64,000 nucleotides of DNA from Leifsonia sp. PS1209 (GCF_012317045.1 NZ_CP051154.1:124001-188000); one strand, 5' to 3'; positions 42,091 through 52,032 are shown, numbered from the stretch's first letter. Translations and numbers: made by a program. Notes: a model not told the origin generated them from the letters alone.

Positions 42091-43799
42091 CCACCGCAAC
42101 GCAGTCCACGAGTCGTCCAGCCGGGCCGGCGACGCACCGAGACTCGGCCGCCCGCCGCGACCAGAGCACGGGTCGCACGCTCGCCGTGCTGCTGCGGCAG
42201 CGCATCCGGCGCGACCGCTGGCAGCTGGTCATCTGGATTCTCGGCATCGCGCTCCTTGCGCTGTTCTCCGCCGCGAGCATCAGCAACACGTACGGGGATG
42301 CGAAAAGCCGCGCGGAGCTGATGCAGCTCGCCATCGCCAACCCGGCCGTCCTGATGCTGCGCGGGCTCCCGCAGGGCACGGGGCTCGCCGCCGTGACGTT
42401 CTTCGAGATCTTCACGTTCCTCGCGCTGCTGGCCGGCCTGATGTCGACCTTCCTCGCCGTGCGGCACTCGCGCGCGGAGGAGGAATCGGGCAGAGCGGAG
42501 CTGATCGCGTCGACTCCTGCTGCGCGCATCCTGCCGACGGTCGCCACGCTCATCCACGGCGTGCTCGCGAACGTGCTGCTCGCCGTCGCGACCGGTCTCG
42601 GATTCATCGCGGCCGGGCTGCCGGCCTCCGGGTCGTTCGCCGCCGGAGCAGCGGTCGGCGGCGCAGGGATCGCGTTCCTCGCGGTCGGCCTGCTGCTCGC
42701 GCAGCTGATGATGACCTCGCGCGGCGCCAACGGCTTCGCCTCCGCGGTGGTCGTGCTCGCGTACCTGCTGCGCGGCATCGGCGACGCCTCCGGCACGATC
42801 ACCGGGGACGGCAGCCATCTGGTGAGCGCCTGGCCCACCTGGCTCAGCCCGATCGGCTGGGGGGAGCAGTTCGACCCGTACGGTGCGAACGACTGGCGTC
42901 CGCTGCTGCTGCAACTCGGTCTCGCGGTGGTGCTCATGGCGGTGGTGTTCGCGCTGCAGTCGGTGCGCGACAGCGGTGCCGGCCTCATCCCGGAGCGGGC
43001 GGGACGACGGGATGCGCGGGCGACGCTCGCCGGACCGCTGGGCCTCGCCTGGCGCCTGCAGTGGCCGACCATCCTCGGCTGGACCGTCGGCGGTCTGTTC
43101 ACCGGGCTGCTCGCCGGTGCGCTGGGCAGCGTGGTCAGCACGTCGATCGCCAACGACCCGAGCCTCGGCAACATCCGCAAGGCCGTCGGCCAGATCGGCG
43201 CGGGAGGCTCGGGGCCGATGACCCAGATCTTCATCTCGGCGATCTTCTCCATCGTCGGAGTGCTCGCAGCGGCCTGCGCCACCCAGGCGGTCATCCGGCT
43301 GCGGCAGGAGGAGGCGGGAGGAGCGGCCGAGGTGCTGATGTCGACGCCGCTGTCTCGGGTGCGCTGGCTGCTGCAGTTCCTGCTGGTGGGGGTGATCGCG
43401 ATCGTGCTGGTGCTGCTCGCCGCGGCCATCGCATCCGGACTCGCTGCCGTCTCCGCGGGGGAGGATGCCTCGACCGTCAACAGCTCGTTCGCCGCAGCGG
43501 CCGCCCAGCTGCCGGTCGCGCTCGTCTACCTGGGTGTGCTCGCGCTGGTGTTCGTGGTGCTGCCCTCCTGGACCATCCCGCTCGGCTGGACGCTGCTCGG
43601 CCTCGGAGCGTTCATCGGCATCTTCGGCGGCCTGATCGGCCTGCCGACCTGGGTGCACGACCTGTCGCCGTTCGCCCACTCGCCCGTGGTGGTCGGCACC
43701 CCGGACTGGACGGGCGGCTACTGGATGCTCGGAATCGCGGTGGTCGCGACGGCCGGCGCCGCCGTGCTCATCCGTCGTCGGGATTTCGCGATCGGGTGA
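42087..43799 (+). CDS. ABC exporter permease (tetronasin-resistance TnrB-like)
   Basis: 570 residues from ATG 42087. A polar 30-residue N-terminus leads to two homologous sets of six helices. [22 protein letters not shown] and its repeat [22 protein letters not shown] mark the two halves, typical of large export permeases for polyketide-type antibiotics. It works with the ATPase just upstream. Confidence 0.88.
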   Translation: MTTATQSTSRPAGPATHRDSAARRDQSTGRTLAVLLRQRIRRDRWQLVIWILGIALLALFSAASISNTYGDAKSRAELMQLAIANPAVLMLRGLPQGTGLAAVTFFEIFTFLALLAGLMSTFLAVRHSRAEEESGRAELIASTPAARILPTVATLIHGVLANVLLAVATGLGFIAAGLPASGSFAAGAAVGGAGIAFLAVGLLLAQLMMTSRGANGFASAVVVLAYLLRGIGDASGTITGDGSHLVSAWPTWLSPIGWGEQFDPYGANDWRPLLLQLGLAVVLMAVVFALQSVRDSGAGLIPERAGRRDARATLAGPLGLAWRLQWPTILGWTVGGLFTGLLAGALGSVVSTSIANDPSLGNIRKAVGQIGAGGSGPMTQIFISAIFSIVGVLAAACATQAVIRLRQEEAGGAAEVLMSTPLSRVRWLLQFLLVGVIAIVLVLLAAAIASGLAAVSAGEDASTVNSSFAAAAAQLPVALVYLGVLALVFVVLPSWTIPLGWTLLGLGAFIGIFGGLIGLPTWVHDLSPFAHSPVVVGTPDWTGGYWMLGIAVVATAGAAVLIRRRDFAIG

Positions 43800-43843
43800 T
43801 GCGGCGCGGGTGGTGCGGCGCACGGAAATGAAAGGATAGGCGG

Positions 43844-44314
43844 GTGGCGAGAGACGAGCGGGCCCTCAACGATGTGCTCGAGCACGCCGCCTCGGTGCTC
43901 ACAGCCGCCGGATTCCCGAAGATGCCCGCGCGCGTCCTGATGGCTCTCACCGTCACCGAGCAGCAGGGGATGACCGCCTCCGAACTCGCCGAACGCCTGT
44001 CCGCGAGCCCGGCAGGCATCTCCGGGGCGGTCAGGTATCTGCAGACCATCGGCATCATCCGACGTGTCTCCCAGACCGGCAGCCGCCGCGACCGCTACGA
44101 GCTGCCGAGCGACTGGTACGCGTCGATGGTGCGGCAGTCGCCGGTCTATGCGGTGCTCGCCGGCCAGGCCGACGCCGGCATCGCCGCCGTCGACGATCCT
44201 GACTCCCTGGCCACCGAGCGCCTCCGCGACATGGCGGGCTTCTACCGCTTCCTGGAGGGCCGCCTGCCCGAGCTCATCGACGAGTGGGAACAGGTCCGCG
44301 CGTCCCGTTCCTGA
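43844..44314 (+). CDS. GbsR/MarR-like transcriptional regulator
   Basis: 156 residues, GTG start with AAAGGA eight bases upstream. A winged helix at about 30-90 reads MTASELAERLSASPAGISGAVRYLQTIGIIRRV with the wing SRRDRYEL. It is 44 bp downstream of the exporter permease and probably controls that operon. Confidence 0.82.
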   Translation: MARDERALNDVLEHAASVLTAAGFPKMPARVLMALTVTEQQGMTASELAERLSASPAGISGAVRYLQTIGIIRRVSQTGSRRDRYELPSDWYASMVRQSPVYAVLAGQADAGIAAVDDPDSLATERLRDMAGFYRFLEGRLPELIDEWEQVRASRS

Positions 44315-44488
44315 GTGCCTCCCAGCACGGTTTCCCACTGGATCGGCTACACTGGATGCGGAACACACCGTTTCGGTCGGCTTGACGCTCCTCTCATCGT
44401 CGCCCCGAAGACGCGCCGTTCCCACCGCGGACCACCTGTCCGCCACCGCCCCATCGCGAGGCAGCTCATCCCGAGCGCCGGTCGCGGA

Positions 44489-44510
44489 CGTCACGCGTCG
44501 ACGCGTGACG
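44489..44510. other. 22-bp perfect palindrome in the leader of the next gene
   Basis: CGTCACGCGTC at 44489-44499 is followed directly by its reverse complement to 44510. It ends 38 bp before the ATG at 44549, inside an otherwise featureless 234-bp spacer that contains no credible reading frame. It could be an operator or, in RNA, a strong hairpin near the ribosome site. Confidence 0.6.
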
Positions 44511-44548
44511 GAGGCGGGTCACCCACACGCTTTGAAAGAAGTACAGCT

Positions 44549-44788
44549 ATGTCAACGACAACCACACTCGGGATCCGTTTCGATTCCCACGACCCCATCG
44601 CCGAAGCCTGGACTCCGTCCGAGCTCGACTCCCTGCCCGCCGGCAGCCGCATCCTCGCCCCGTACCCGGAGCAGGACGGCCGCGGCGACATCCTCGTCCG
44701 CCACAACGACGGCCTCTGGCACCGCGACCTGTTCGCGCCCATCCCGTCCAGCGCGCTGACCGCCTTCCCCATCCGCGTCCTCGGCTGA
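44549..44788 (+). CDS. Small conserved-looking protein, unknown
   Basis: 79 residues from ATG 44549, with GAAAGAAG nine bases upstream. Soluble, acidic, with no membrane segment; FDSHDPIAEAWTPSELDSLPAGSR and VRHNDGLWHRDLF are the most structured parts. I do not recognise a family. Codon usage fits the surrounding genes. Confidence 0.6.
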   Translation: MSTTTTLGIRFDSHDPIAEAWTPSELDSLPAGSRILAPYPEQDGRGDILVRHNDGLWHRDLFAPIPSSALTAFPIRVLG

Positions 44789-44798
44789 GCCGCGCGCC

Positions 44799-44858
44799 GC
44801 GAGACGCCAATAGCTGCGCCGCCGCGCGGCGTGTCGGCAACAGATACTGGCATCTCGC
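44799..44858. repeat. Intergenic stem-loop element, degenerate copy 3 (inverted)
   Basis: Outer arms GCGAGACGCCA (44799-44809) and TGGCATCTCGC (44848-44858) pair with one mismatch. The core at 44818-44836 contains GCCGC and CGGCGTGTCG, the reverse complement of the conserved loop seen at 35221-35238, with one extra base. The inner arms are imperfect. It starts 11 bp after a stop codon, as the other copies follow gene ends. Confidence 0.55.
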
Positions 44859-44917
44859 CGGGGGCCACGCGCGTCGCGGGGCGGCGCGGCGTGGCCGGGT
44901 GGGATGCTGGCTGGACC

Positions 44918-45325
44918 ATGCGTTTCACCACACCCGTGCAGAAGACCGTCGTCGTGGTCGTGTTGCTCGCGATCAACGCGGTGCTGGCGCTCGCCCTCAA
45001 CGCGCTGCGCTGGGAGCCCGGCTCCATCGCCGTGTCGATCCTGCAGCTCATCGGGTGGTATCTCGTCAGCCGCGTCTTCCGCGGGCCGGGCGAGCCGGTG
45101 GCCGCCGCGCGCCCGTGGTGGCGCATGACGGCGCGCCCGCTGCTCAGCGGTGTGCTCGGCGCCGGCTACCTGCTGGTCGCCCTCGTCAACCTCGTGCTGT
45201 CGGTGGTCGGCTTCGGCAGCGCATCCGGCACCGTGTCCGTTCTGGTCGAGCTCGTGCTCGCCGCGCTGTTCCTCACCACGTTCGTCCGGCTCAGGGCTCT
45301 CGGCACCGCGCCGCGAACCCCGTAG
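44918..45325 (+). CDS. Small integral membrane protein, unknown
   Basis: 135 residues from ATG 44918. Four predicted helices (about 10-30, 37-55, 72-93, 99-122) with a basic loop RVFRGPGEP between the pairs. No family recognised. The gene ends 9 bp before the M13 peptidase start and may be co-transcribed with it. Confidence 0.6.
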   Translation: MRFTTPVQKTVVVVVLLAINAVLALALNALRWEPGSIAVSILQLIGWYLVSRVFRGPGEPVAAARPWWRMTARPLLSGVLGAGYLLVALVNLVLSVVGFGSASGTVSVLVELVLAALFLTTFVRLRALGTAPRTP

Positions 45326-45334
45326 GCTGGCGGA

Positions 45335-47305
45335 ATGACCCTGACTTCCGGCATCGAAACCTCTGAACTCGATCCCGCCGTCCGGCCGCAGGACGACCTG
45401 TTCCGGCACGTGAACGGCAAATGGATCTCCCGCACCGAGATCCCAGCGGACAAGGCGCGCTGGGGCTCCTTCATGATCCTGGCGGAGGAGGCCGAATCGG
45501 CCGTCCGCGAGATCATCGAAGCGGCCCAGGATGCACAGGAGGGCACGGAGGAGCGTAAATTCGGCGACCTCTTCGCCAGCTTCATGGACGAGGACCGCAT
45601 CGAAGCCCTCGGCACGAAGCCGATCGAGAGCCAGCTGGCGCTCGCGAGCGATGTGGACAGCATCCCGAGCCTCCTGGAGACCATCGGCAAACTGGAGCGT
45701 CACGGCCTCGCCGGCTTCTACCAGCTGTTCGTCGACAACGATCCGGGCAACCCGGAGCGCTACCTCGTGTTCGTCGAGCAGTCCGGCATCTCGCTGCCGG
45801 ACGAGTCGTACTTCCGTGAAGACACCTTCGCGCCGATCAGGGAGGCGTTCGTCTCTCACATCCAGCGCATGTTCGAGCTCGCCGGGTTCCAGGATGCGCC
45901 GGAGCGTGCGCAGCGCGTGTTCGACCTGGAGAAGGAGATCGCCGCGCAGCACTGGGACAACGTGAAGTCGCGCGACTCGGAGAAGACGTACAACCTGTAC
46001 GACTGGGCGGACGCCGCCTCCCTCTTCGCCGGCGACGCCGCGGACGGCGCCGACCTCAGCATCTGGGAGAAGGCGCTGGGTGCACCGGAGGGCGCCCTCG
46101 CGGAGGTCGTGCTGCGGCAGCCGTCGTTCACCGCGGGCCTCGCCGGGCTCCTCACCGAGGAGCGCCTCGAGTCGTGGAAGGACTGGCTGGCCTGGCAGAT
46201 CATCCACGGAGCCGCCCCGTACCTGTCCGGCGATTTCGTCGAGGCGAACTTCGACTTCTACGGCCGCACCCTCACCGGCACCCCGCAGATGCGTGCGCGC
46301 TGGAAGCGCGGCGTCTCGCTCGTCGAGGGCGCGATGGGGGAGGCCGTCGGCCGCATCTACGTCGACAAGCACTTCCCGCCCACCGCCAAGCAGGCGATGG
46401 ATGCGCTGGTCGCCAACCTCATCGAGGCGTACCGCCAGAGCATCCGGACCCTCGAGTGGATGGGCGAGGAGACCCGCGACCGCGCGCTCGACAAGCTGGA
46501 GAAGTTCACGCCGAAGATCGGGTACCCGGTGAAGTGGCGCGACTACTCGGCGCTCACGGTCGACCCGACCGACCTGGTCGCCAACGTGCGCGCTGCGAGC
46601 CTGTTCGAGTTCAACCGCGAGCTGGGCAAGATCGGCAAGCCGCTGGACCGCGATGAGTGGTTCATGACGCCGCAGACCATCAACGCCTACTACAACCCCG
46701 GCTTCAACGAGATCGTGTTCCCGGCGGCCATCCTGCAGTTCCCGTTCTTCGACGAGACGCGGGATGCTGCGGCCAACTACGGCGCGATCGGCGCGGTCAT
46801 CGGGCACGAGATCGGCCACGGCTTCGACGACCAGGGCTCCAAGTTCGACGGAGACGGCCGCCTGCAGGACTGGTGGACGGCGGCGGACCGCGCGGCCTTC
46901 GAGGAACGCACCAGCAGCCTGATCGAGCAGTACAACGCGCTCGCTCCCGCGCAGGTGCCCGACCATCACGTGAACGGCGCACTCACCATCGGCGAGAACA
47001 TCGGCGACCTGGGCGGTCTCGGCATCGCCTGGAAGGCCTACCTGCTGTCGCTGAACGGCGAGGAGCCTCCCGTGGTCGACGGCCTGACCGGCGCCGAACG
47101 GTTCTTCCTCAGCTGGGCGCAGGCCTGGCAGCAGAAGGGCCGCGACGAGGAGGTCATCCGTCTGCTGGCGATCGACCCGCACTCGCCGAACGAGTTCCGC
47201 TGCAACCAGATCGTCCGCAACATCGACGACTTCTACGAGGCGTTCGGCGTGTCGGAGGGCGACGCCCTGTGGCTCGCGCCGGAGGAGCGCGTCACCATCT
47301 GGTAG
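45335..47305 (+). CDS. M13-family zinc metallopeptidase (PepO/neprilysin-like)
   Basis: 656 residues. Zinc site HEIGH at 491-495 with third ligand Glu554 in GENIGDLGG, and FNEIVFPAAILQ and NAYYNPG before it. No signal peptide, so it acts in the cytoplasm on small peptides, as do PepO enzymes of lactic acid bacteria. Length and both domains are complete. Confidence 0.93.
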   Translation: MTLTSGIETSELDPAVRPQDDLFRHVNGKWISRTEIPADKARWGSFMILAEEAESAVREIIEAAQDAQEGTEERKFGDLFASFMDEDRIEALGTKPIESQLALASDVDSIPSLLETIGKLERHGLAGFYQLFVDNDPGNPERYLVFVEQSGISLPDESYFREDTFAPIREAFVSHIQRMFELAGFQDAPERAQRVFDLEKEIAAQHWDNVKSRDSEKTYNLYDWADAASLFAGDAADGADLSIWEKALGAPEGALAEVVLRQPSFTAGLAGLLTEERLESWKDWLAWQIIHGAAPYLSGDFVEANFDFYGRTLTGTPQMRARWKRGVSLVEGAMGEAVGRIYVDKHFPPTAKQAMDALVANLIEAYRQSIRTLEWMGEETRDRALDKLEKFTPKIGYPVKWRDYSALTVDPTDLVANVRAASLFEFNRELGKIGKPLDRDEWFMTPQTINAYYNPGFNEIVFPAAILQFPFFDETRDAAANYGAIGAVIGHEIGHGFDDQGSKFDGDGRLQDWWTAADRAAFEERTSSLIEQYNALAPAQVPDHHVNGALTIGENIGDLGGLGIAWKAYLLSLNGEEPPVVDGLTGAERFFLSWAQAWQQKGRDEEVIRLLAIDPHSPNEFRCNQIVRNIDDFYEAFGVSEGDALWLAPEERVTIW

Positions 47306-47310
47306 CCCGT

Positions 47311-47366
47311 CTCGATACCCCGCGAAGAGGGTGAGCGCCGCCCCCTCTTCGCGGGGTAACATCGAG
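47311..47366. terminator. Long hairpin after the M13 peptidase gene
   Basis: TACCCCGCGAAGAGGG (47316-47331) pairs perfectly with 47343-47358 around an 11-nt loop. Five further outer pairs (CTCGA/TCGAG) form beyond a 3-nt bulge. It starts 6 bp after the peptidase stop. There is no T-tract. Terminator or dispersed palindromic repeat. Confidence 0.65.
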
Positions 47367-47461
47367 CGTGTTGTGCCGGGCGAACCCACCGGGCGCACGT
47401 ACGCGGATCCGGGGGGACCGCACCCGAAAGACCAGACTCGGACGAAGGACCACCCATCCCC

Positions 47462-48370
47462 GTGACGATCCAGACCCAGGATTCCGAACGCCGCAGCAGG
47501 CATGCATCGCCTCGGCGCGGCCGGCATCGGGGGGCGGTGACGCCGGAGGATTTCAGCCGAGGATTCTCCTCCCTGGGTCAGCTGGCGCTCAGCGGCGTGC
47601 AAGTGTCCGCGCGCGCGACCGACCTGACCACCGGCGCCGTGCTGTTCTCCGTCGACGACCACGTCGTCATGCCGACCGCGAGCATCGGCAAGGTGCTGCT
47701 GCTGGTCGAGGTGGCGGCCCGCCTGCAGTCCGGCGAGCTGAGCCCGCTCGCCCTGCTCGACCGCTCCCCGCAGGATGCGGTGGGCAACTCCGGCATCTGG
47801 CAGCACCTCGCGGCACCCGCGCTTCCGGTGGCCGACCTGGCCGCGCTCGTCGGGGCCACCAGCGACAACCTGGCCACGAACGTCCTGCTGCGCCGTGTCG
47901 GCCTGGAGGCCGTGAGCGCCCGCACCGAGGCGCTCGGCCTCACCCGCACCGCCCTGCTCGACCTGGTCCGCGACCACCGGGGCCCGGACGACGCGCCTCA
48001 GCTCTCCGTCGGCAGTGCGAACGAGCTCACCTGGCTGTTCTCCTCCCTCGCCCGCGGCGAGATCGTCGACGCCCCCACCAGCCAGCGCGTCATCTCCTGG
48101 CTGTCGCTGAACAGCGACTTCTCGCTGGTGTCGAGCGCGTTCGGCCTCGACCCGCACGCCCACCGCACCTCCGAGCACGGCATCCTGCTCGTCAACAAGA
48201 CCGGAGTGGACCACGGCGTCCGCAGCGAGGTCGGCGTGCTCCGCGGGCCCCGCGCCGGCGTCACGTACGCGGTGTCGATGTACTTCGACGACGCGAGTCT
48301 CGCCTCCCGCCTCTCGGTCATCGACGGGATGCGCACCGTCGGCGCCGACCTGCTGGAGTACGTCTTCTAG
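47462..48370 (+). CDS. Class A beta-lactamase-fold serine hydrolase without signal peptide
   Basis: 302 residues, GTG start. The three active-site motifs are present: Ser74-x-x-Lys77 (TASIGKVLL), Ser134-Asp-Asn (GATSDNLATN) and Lys246-Thr-Gly (VNKTGVD). No signal peptide precedes the fold; the N-terminus is basic and polar. I see no ExxLN omega-loop glutamate between the second and third motifs, so efficient penicillin hydrolysis is doubtful. It could be a cytoplasmic esterase or amidase of the fold. Its stop shares CTAG with the convergent gene. Confidence 0.82.
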   Translation: MTIQTQDSERRSRHASPRRGRHRGAVTPEDFSRGFSSLGQLALSGVQVSARATDLTTGAVLFSVDDHVVMPTASIGKVLLLVEVAARLQSGELSPLALLDRSPQDAVGNSGIWQHLAAPALPVADLAALVGATSDNLATNVLLRRVGLEAVSARTEALGLTRTALLDLVRDHRGPDDAPQLSVGSANELTWLFSSLARGEIVDAPTSQRVISWLSLNSDFSLVSSAFGLDPHAHRTSEHGILLVNKTGVDHGVRSEVGVLRGPRAGVTYAVSMYFDDASLASRLSVIDGMRTVGADLLEYVF

Positions 48371-49428
48371 CGTCCGCCGAGGAACGCATCCTCCGCCGCG
48401 TAGTCGAACCACCCGTCGGCCGCTGCCCGGTCCGCGAGCGCGGGGAACACCGCCTCCCAGCTCTCGTCGCGGCGCTCCGCCGCGTGCGCCTCGCGCACGG
48501 CCCAGTCGATCGCCGCGCGCACCGACTCCGCATAGGTCACCGGAGCGCGGTAGCCCAGCTCGACCGTCGCCAGTGCCATGCTCAGGACCAGTGGATGCGC
48601 GACCGTCCACGGCGTCGAGCCCAACCCGTCCACCGGCGGTCCGGGGAAGGTGACGATCTCGACCTCCCTGTCGAGAGCGGCGAACACGGTCTGCGCGATC
48701 TCCGCGACGCTCAGGTTGTCGTCGTCGACCGCGTTCAGGATGCGGTGACCCGGCTGTTCGGCGCACAGCGCGACGAGCTCGGCGATGTTCACGGTCGACG
48801 ACGTGCTGAACCGGTTGGCTCCGTCGTCGGACAGCACCACGCGCGTGCGGCGGTCGAGCGCGCGCTTGATGAAGAACCATTCGCGGAGCGCCGGGCTGAA
48901 CGGGCCGTGGATGGCTCCCGGCCGCAAGATGCTCACCGGCAGGTCGTCCGCGGCGAGCAGCCGCCGCTCCATCGCCGCCTTGAGCGGCGAGTACGTGCGC
49001 TTCCGGTTGTCGACGGTCGCGTCGTCCTCGCGCAGCGGGATCGGGTAGTCGGGGAAATCCTCCGGCCCGGTCACGATGTCGAGGTATCCGCCGTTCCTGC
49101 CGGTGTACACCGAACCGGTCGAGATGACGACGAGCGAGCCGATGTCGCCGGCCAGCCGCACGAGCTGGTCGGCGTGCCGCGGTTCGTACGCCACCGTGTC
49201 GAGCACCAGGTCGTGGCCGCGCGCCTTGGCGAGCAGCGCATCCGTGTCGTCGCGGTCGAGGCGAATGGTGGTGACGTCGAGGTCGGCGAGGGCCGCGTCG
49301 CCGGAGTGGCTGCCGCGGTGGGCGACGAGGACCGACCAGCCGTCGGCGGCGAGTCGGCGGGCGGCGGCAGCGCCGATCTGCCCTGTGCCTCCGATGATCA
49401 TGGCGGTGCGGGTGGTGTCGGCCTGCAT
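48367..49428 (-). CDS. NAD-dependent epimerase/dehydratase-family reductase
   Basis: 353 residues. GGTGQIGAAAARRLAADG is the nucleotide-binding loop; YxxxK appears as TYSPLKAAME; SILRPGAIHGP is typical of extended SDRs. The end (EDAFLGGR) is complete. Substrate unknown, possibly a nucleotide sugar. Follows the MprF-like gene on the same strand with 14 bp between them. Confidence 0.8.
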   Translation of the reverse strand: MQADTTRTAMIIGGTGQIGAAAARRLAADGWSVLVAHRGSHSGDAALADLDVTTIRLDRDDTDALLAKARGHDLVLDTVAYEPRHADQLVRLAGDIGSLVVISTGSVYTGRNGGYLDIVTGPEDFPDYPIPLREDDATVDNRKRTYSPLKAAMERRLLAADDLPVSILRPGAIHGPFSPALREWFFIKRALDRRTRVVLSDDGANRFSTSSTVNIAELVALCAEQPGHRILNAVDDDNLSVAEIAQTVFAALDREVEIVTFPGPPVDGLGSTPWTVAHPLVLSMALATVELGYRAPVTYAESVRAAIDWAVREAHAAERRDESWEAVFPALADRAAADGWFDYAAEDAFLGGR

Positions 49429-49442
49429 GGCACCAACCTACG

Positions 49443-52013
49443 TCACTTCATCAGCGTCCTGGCGAGCGCCAGGTATTCGCGGGCGTGCGCATCCGGGAGG
49501 TACGCCTTGCCGATCGCGCTCCCGATCGCAGGCAGAGCCACCGGGTCCGGGTAAGCCATGTAGATCGTCTCGTAGGTCGGGTTGAACTTGCTCTTGAACT
49601 TGAACAGCGACGCGAACCCGTACGCCGGTTCGAGCGTGCGGCCGAGGAAGCCGAGCAGCCGGTCCATCGTGGTCGGGTCCGCCGAAGCCTCTCCGTCGAC
49701 GACGGGCTTCGTCGCGAGGGGAGCACCGGACAGGCTCAGCACCTCGATGCCCTCTCCCTGCATCCTGAGCGCCGCCGACGCGATGATGAACTCCATGATG
49801 CCCGGGATGGATGCGTCCCCGCGCCGCATGAAGTCGATCGTGTACCCGACCACCCGGCCGTCCCGGTAGCTGGGCAGCCAGCTGGTGATGGCCTGCAGCC
49901 CGCCGTCCGGATCGAGCGCGAGGTAGAGCGCGACGTCCGGGTCTTTCAGCTCCTCGAGCGCTCCGAGGGTGAAGCCCATCTCCGGGAGTTCCTTCTCGGA
50001 GACCCACTGCTCGCTCATCGCAGTGATCTGGGTGGCGAGGATGGGCGGAAGCTCATCCCACGTGGTCCACAGGGTGGTGATGTTCTCTTTGATGCCGCGG
50101 TTGTGCGCCTGCCGCACCTTCTGCCACGGCTTGCCGGCCATGTCGAAGGTCTGCGGGTGCATCAGGGTCTCCTCGCCGACAGACATGTACTGCCAGCCCA
50201 GCGCGTCGAACACCGGCAGGTACTCGCCGTGCACGCTGTAGAACACCGGCACCCAGCTGTTGGCGTCGCAGAACGAGACGAACTCGGCGATGGTGCGCTC
50301 TGCGCGCTCCGGGGCGCAGACGGGGTCGGAGAGGGTGATCGCGATGCCGTTGATGACCCGGTACGCGACGGCCGCCTCCCTGTCCTCGCTGAACCAGTAG
50401 ACGTTGCCCGGCCAGGTGCCCATGAAGCCGAGGGTTCCTCCGCCTCCGCGCTTGAGCAGCTCGCGGAAGCGCACCTCGTCTCCGACCGTGCGCCCGGTCG
50501 CCGTCGCCCGGTACAGCTGCAGCGTCGCGAGCACGAACACCGCCCAGAACACCGGCCCCACCCACTGGTACAGGATGCTGACGAACGCCGACGTCGGAAC
50601 GATCACGGTGCCGGTGATCGACTCGAACCCGGCGGGGACGAACCGGCGCAGCGCCGACGCGAACACCTCCCCGATGGTCGCGTCCGGCACGAACTCGGTG
50701 AGCGACGCCAGGCCGGCGATCAGGTACGAGATCGCGAGGATCACGAACGCGCTGACGATGATGATCGCGAACCGCACGATGGCGGCCCGCGGCGCCCGGA
50801 TCTGGAACTGTCGGCGAGTGACGATCAGCAGGATGATCGACGCGACGGGCACGATGAAGGCCGCGGCCACCCAGAACAGCAGCTCGATGGCCGGTGCGAG
50901 GTCTTCGATGTCGTTGGCGTCGATGCTGAGGTTTCCGGCGGGCAGGGCGGTGAACGGCAGCACGATCATGGCCGCGTTGACCACGAAGCCGAGGATCAGC
51001 GCGAACCGCCGTCCGCGCCGCAGCCCGATGGCGGTGACGATCAGCAGCACCAGGGGCAGCAGGCTGAGCAGCAGTGGGCCGATCCCGTCGACGGAGACGA
51101 GCGCGAGGTCGAGGCGGCAGTTGGCCGTGAAGTCCTTGTCGCACTGGGCGAGGACGGTCTGCGCATCCACCTGCTTGTGCTCGAACAGTGCGCTCACGAA
51201 CGAGAGCGGCCCGAACCCGCCGGGCGGCAGCAGCGCCACCAGAGGGCCGATGGCGGTGATCGCGACGAGGGCGGCGATCAGGTTGCGCGTCTCAGCGTGG
51301 GAGCTGCGCCGGATGCGCTTGACCGTGCCCGGCCGCAGCAGCGTTCCGAGGCCCAGGCCGAGCAGGGCAGCGATCAGGCGGAAGACGTTGTTCTGGTCGC
51401 CGTTGTAGAGCACGAACATCAGCACGACCGCGAACGTCAGCAACCGGATGCGTCTCCGCCACAGTGCCGAGGCGAACGCGCTCGCCGTGATGAGCGCACC
51501 GATGATGCCGACGGTCGGGTCGAGCGTGAAGTCGAACTCGGTGGTCGTCGCCCAGATCTCGCCGAACGAGGCGGCCGACCACTGCAGCAGCACACCGAGT
51601 GTGATCCCGACCACGCCGGTGGCGAGGAAGGCGATGCTCGCCCGCAGCGTCCCGATGAGTCGCTCGGCCGTCGCCAGGAGGGTGAGCGCGAGCACGACGA
51701 CGATCACCAGCTGCGCCGGGTCCTCCGGCACGAACAGCGCCGTCAGCGGCGTCCACCAGTATCCGGAGTCGATGGTCGGGCCGACGCCCGCCGCCCACAG
51801 CATCGTCTGGTCTCCGCCGGTGGCCGGACTCCACATCGTGCCGGTGACGATCGAGGTGACGATGACGATCAGGGTGAGCGCGATGCTCGCCGGGGCCACC
51901 CCGGCGTAGCGGATGACCGCCTGCCAGAACGGCGCGGGCGGTCTGCGGCCCTTCCTGCTGCGCGCATCCGGCGCATCCGGGGCTGTCGTGGTCTGTGTGT
52001 CGGTGGTGCTCAT
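49443..52013 (-). CDS. MprF-like phosphatidylglycerol aminoacyltransferase (DUF2156) with rhomboid-like N-terminus
   Basis: 856 residues from ATG 52013, with GGAGGAG just upstream; a GTG five codons earlier overlaps that site. The N-terminal 480 residues hold about 12 helices. The first group (WWTPLTALFVPEDPAQLV to a helix ending VGITLGVLLQW) resembles rhomboid-like membrane domains. The C-terminal 330 residues are the DUF2156 GNAT-fold catalytic domain (GTWPGNVYWFSEDREAAVAYRV, RQAHNRGIKENI, LYLALDPDGG, FKSKFNPTYETIYMAYP). Predicted to transfer an amino acid from tRNA to phosphatidylglycerol, lowering surface charge. Follows an esterase gene 19 bp away. Confidence 0.88.
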   Translation of the reverse strand: MSTTDTQTTTAPDAPDARSRKGRRPPAPFWQAVIRYAGVAPASIALTLIVIVTSIVTGTMWSPATGGDQTMLWAAGVGPTIDSGYWWTPLTALFVPEDPAQLVIVVVLALTLLATAERLIGTLRASIAFLATGVVGITLGVLLQWSAASFGEIWATTTEFDFTLDPTVGIIGALITASAFASALWRRRIRLLTFAVVLMFVLYNGDQNNVFRLIAALLGLGLGTLLRPGTVKRIRRSSHAETRNLIAALVAITAIGPLVALLPPGGFGPLSFVSALFEHKQVDAQTVLAQCDKDFTANCRLDLALVSVDGIGPLLLSLLPLVLLIVTAIGLRRGRRFALILGFVVNAAMIVLPFTALPAGNLSIDANDIEDLAPAIELLFWVAAAFIVPVASIILLIVTRRQFQIRAPRAAIVRFAIIIVSAFVILAISYLIAGLASLTEFVPDATIGEVFASALRRFVPAGFESITGTVIVPTSAFVSILYQWVGPVFWAVFVLATLQLYRATATGRTVGDEVRFRELLKRGGGGTLGFMGTWPGNVYWFSEDREAAVAYRVINGIAITLSDPVCAPERAERTIAEFVSFCDANSWVPVFYSVHGEYLPVFDALGWQYMSVGEETLMHPQTFDMAGKPWQKVRQAHNRGIKENITTLWTTWDELPPILATQITAMSEQWVSEKELPEMGFTLGALEELKDPDVALYLALDPDGGLQAITSWLPSYRDGRVVGYTIDFMRRGDASIPGIMEFIIASAALRMQGEGIEVLSLSGAPLATKPVVDGEASADPTTMDRLLGFLGRTLEPAYGFASLFKFKSKFNPTYETIYMAYPDPVALPAIGSAIGKAYLPDAHAREYLALARTLMK

Positions 52014-52032
52014 GGTCTCCTCCGTCACGATC

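Noticed and set aside
44552..48880. A 1442-codon open frame on the minus strand
   Set aside because: It lies opposite the M13 peptidase, beta-lactamase-fold and other genes, and its translation is Arg/Gly/Glu-rich with no family motif. Long antisense frames are expected at this GC content.
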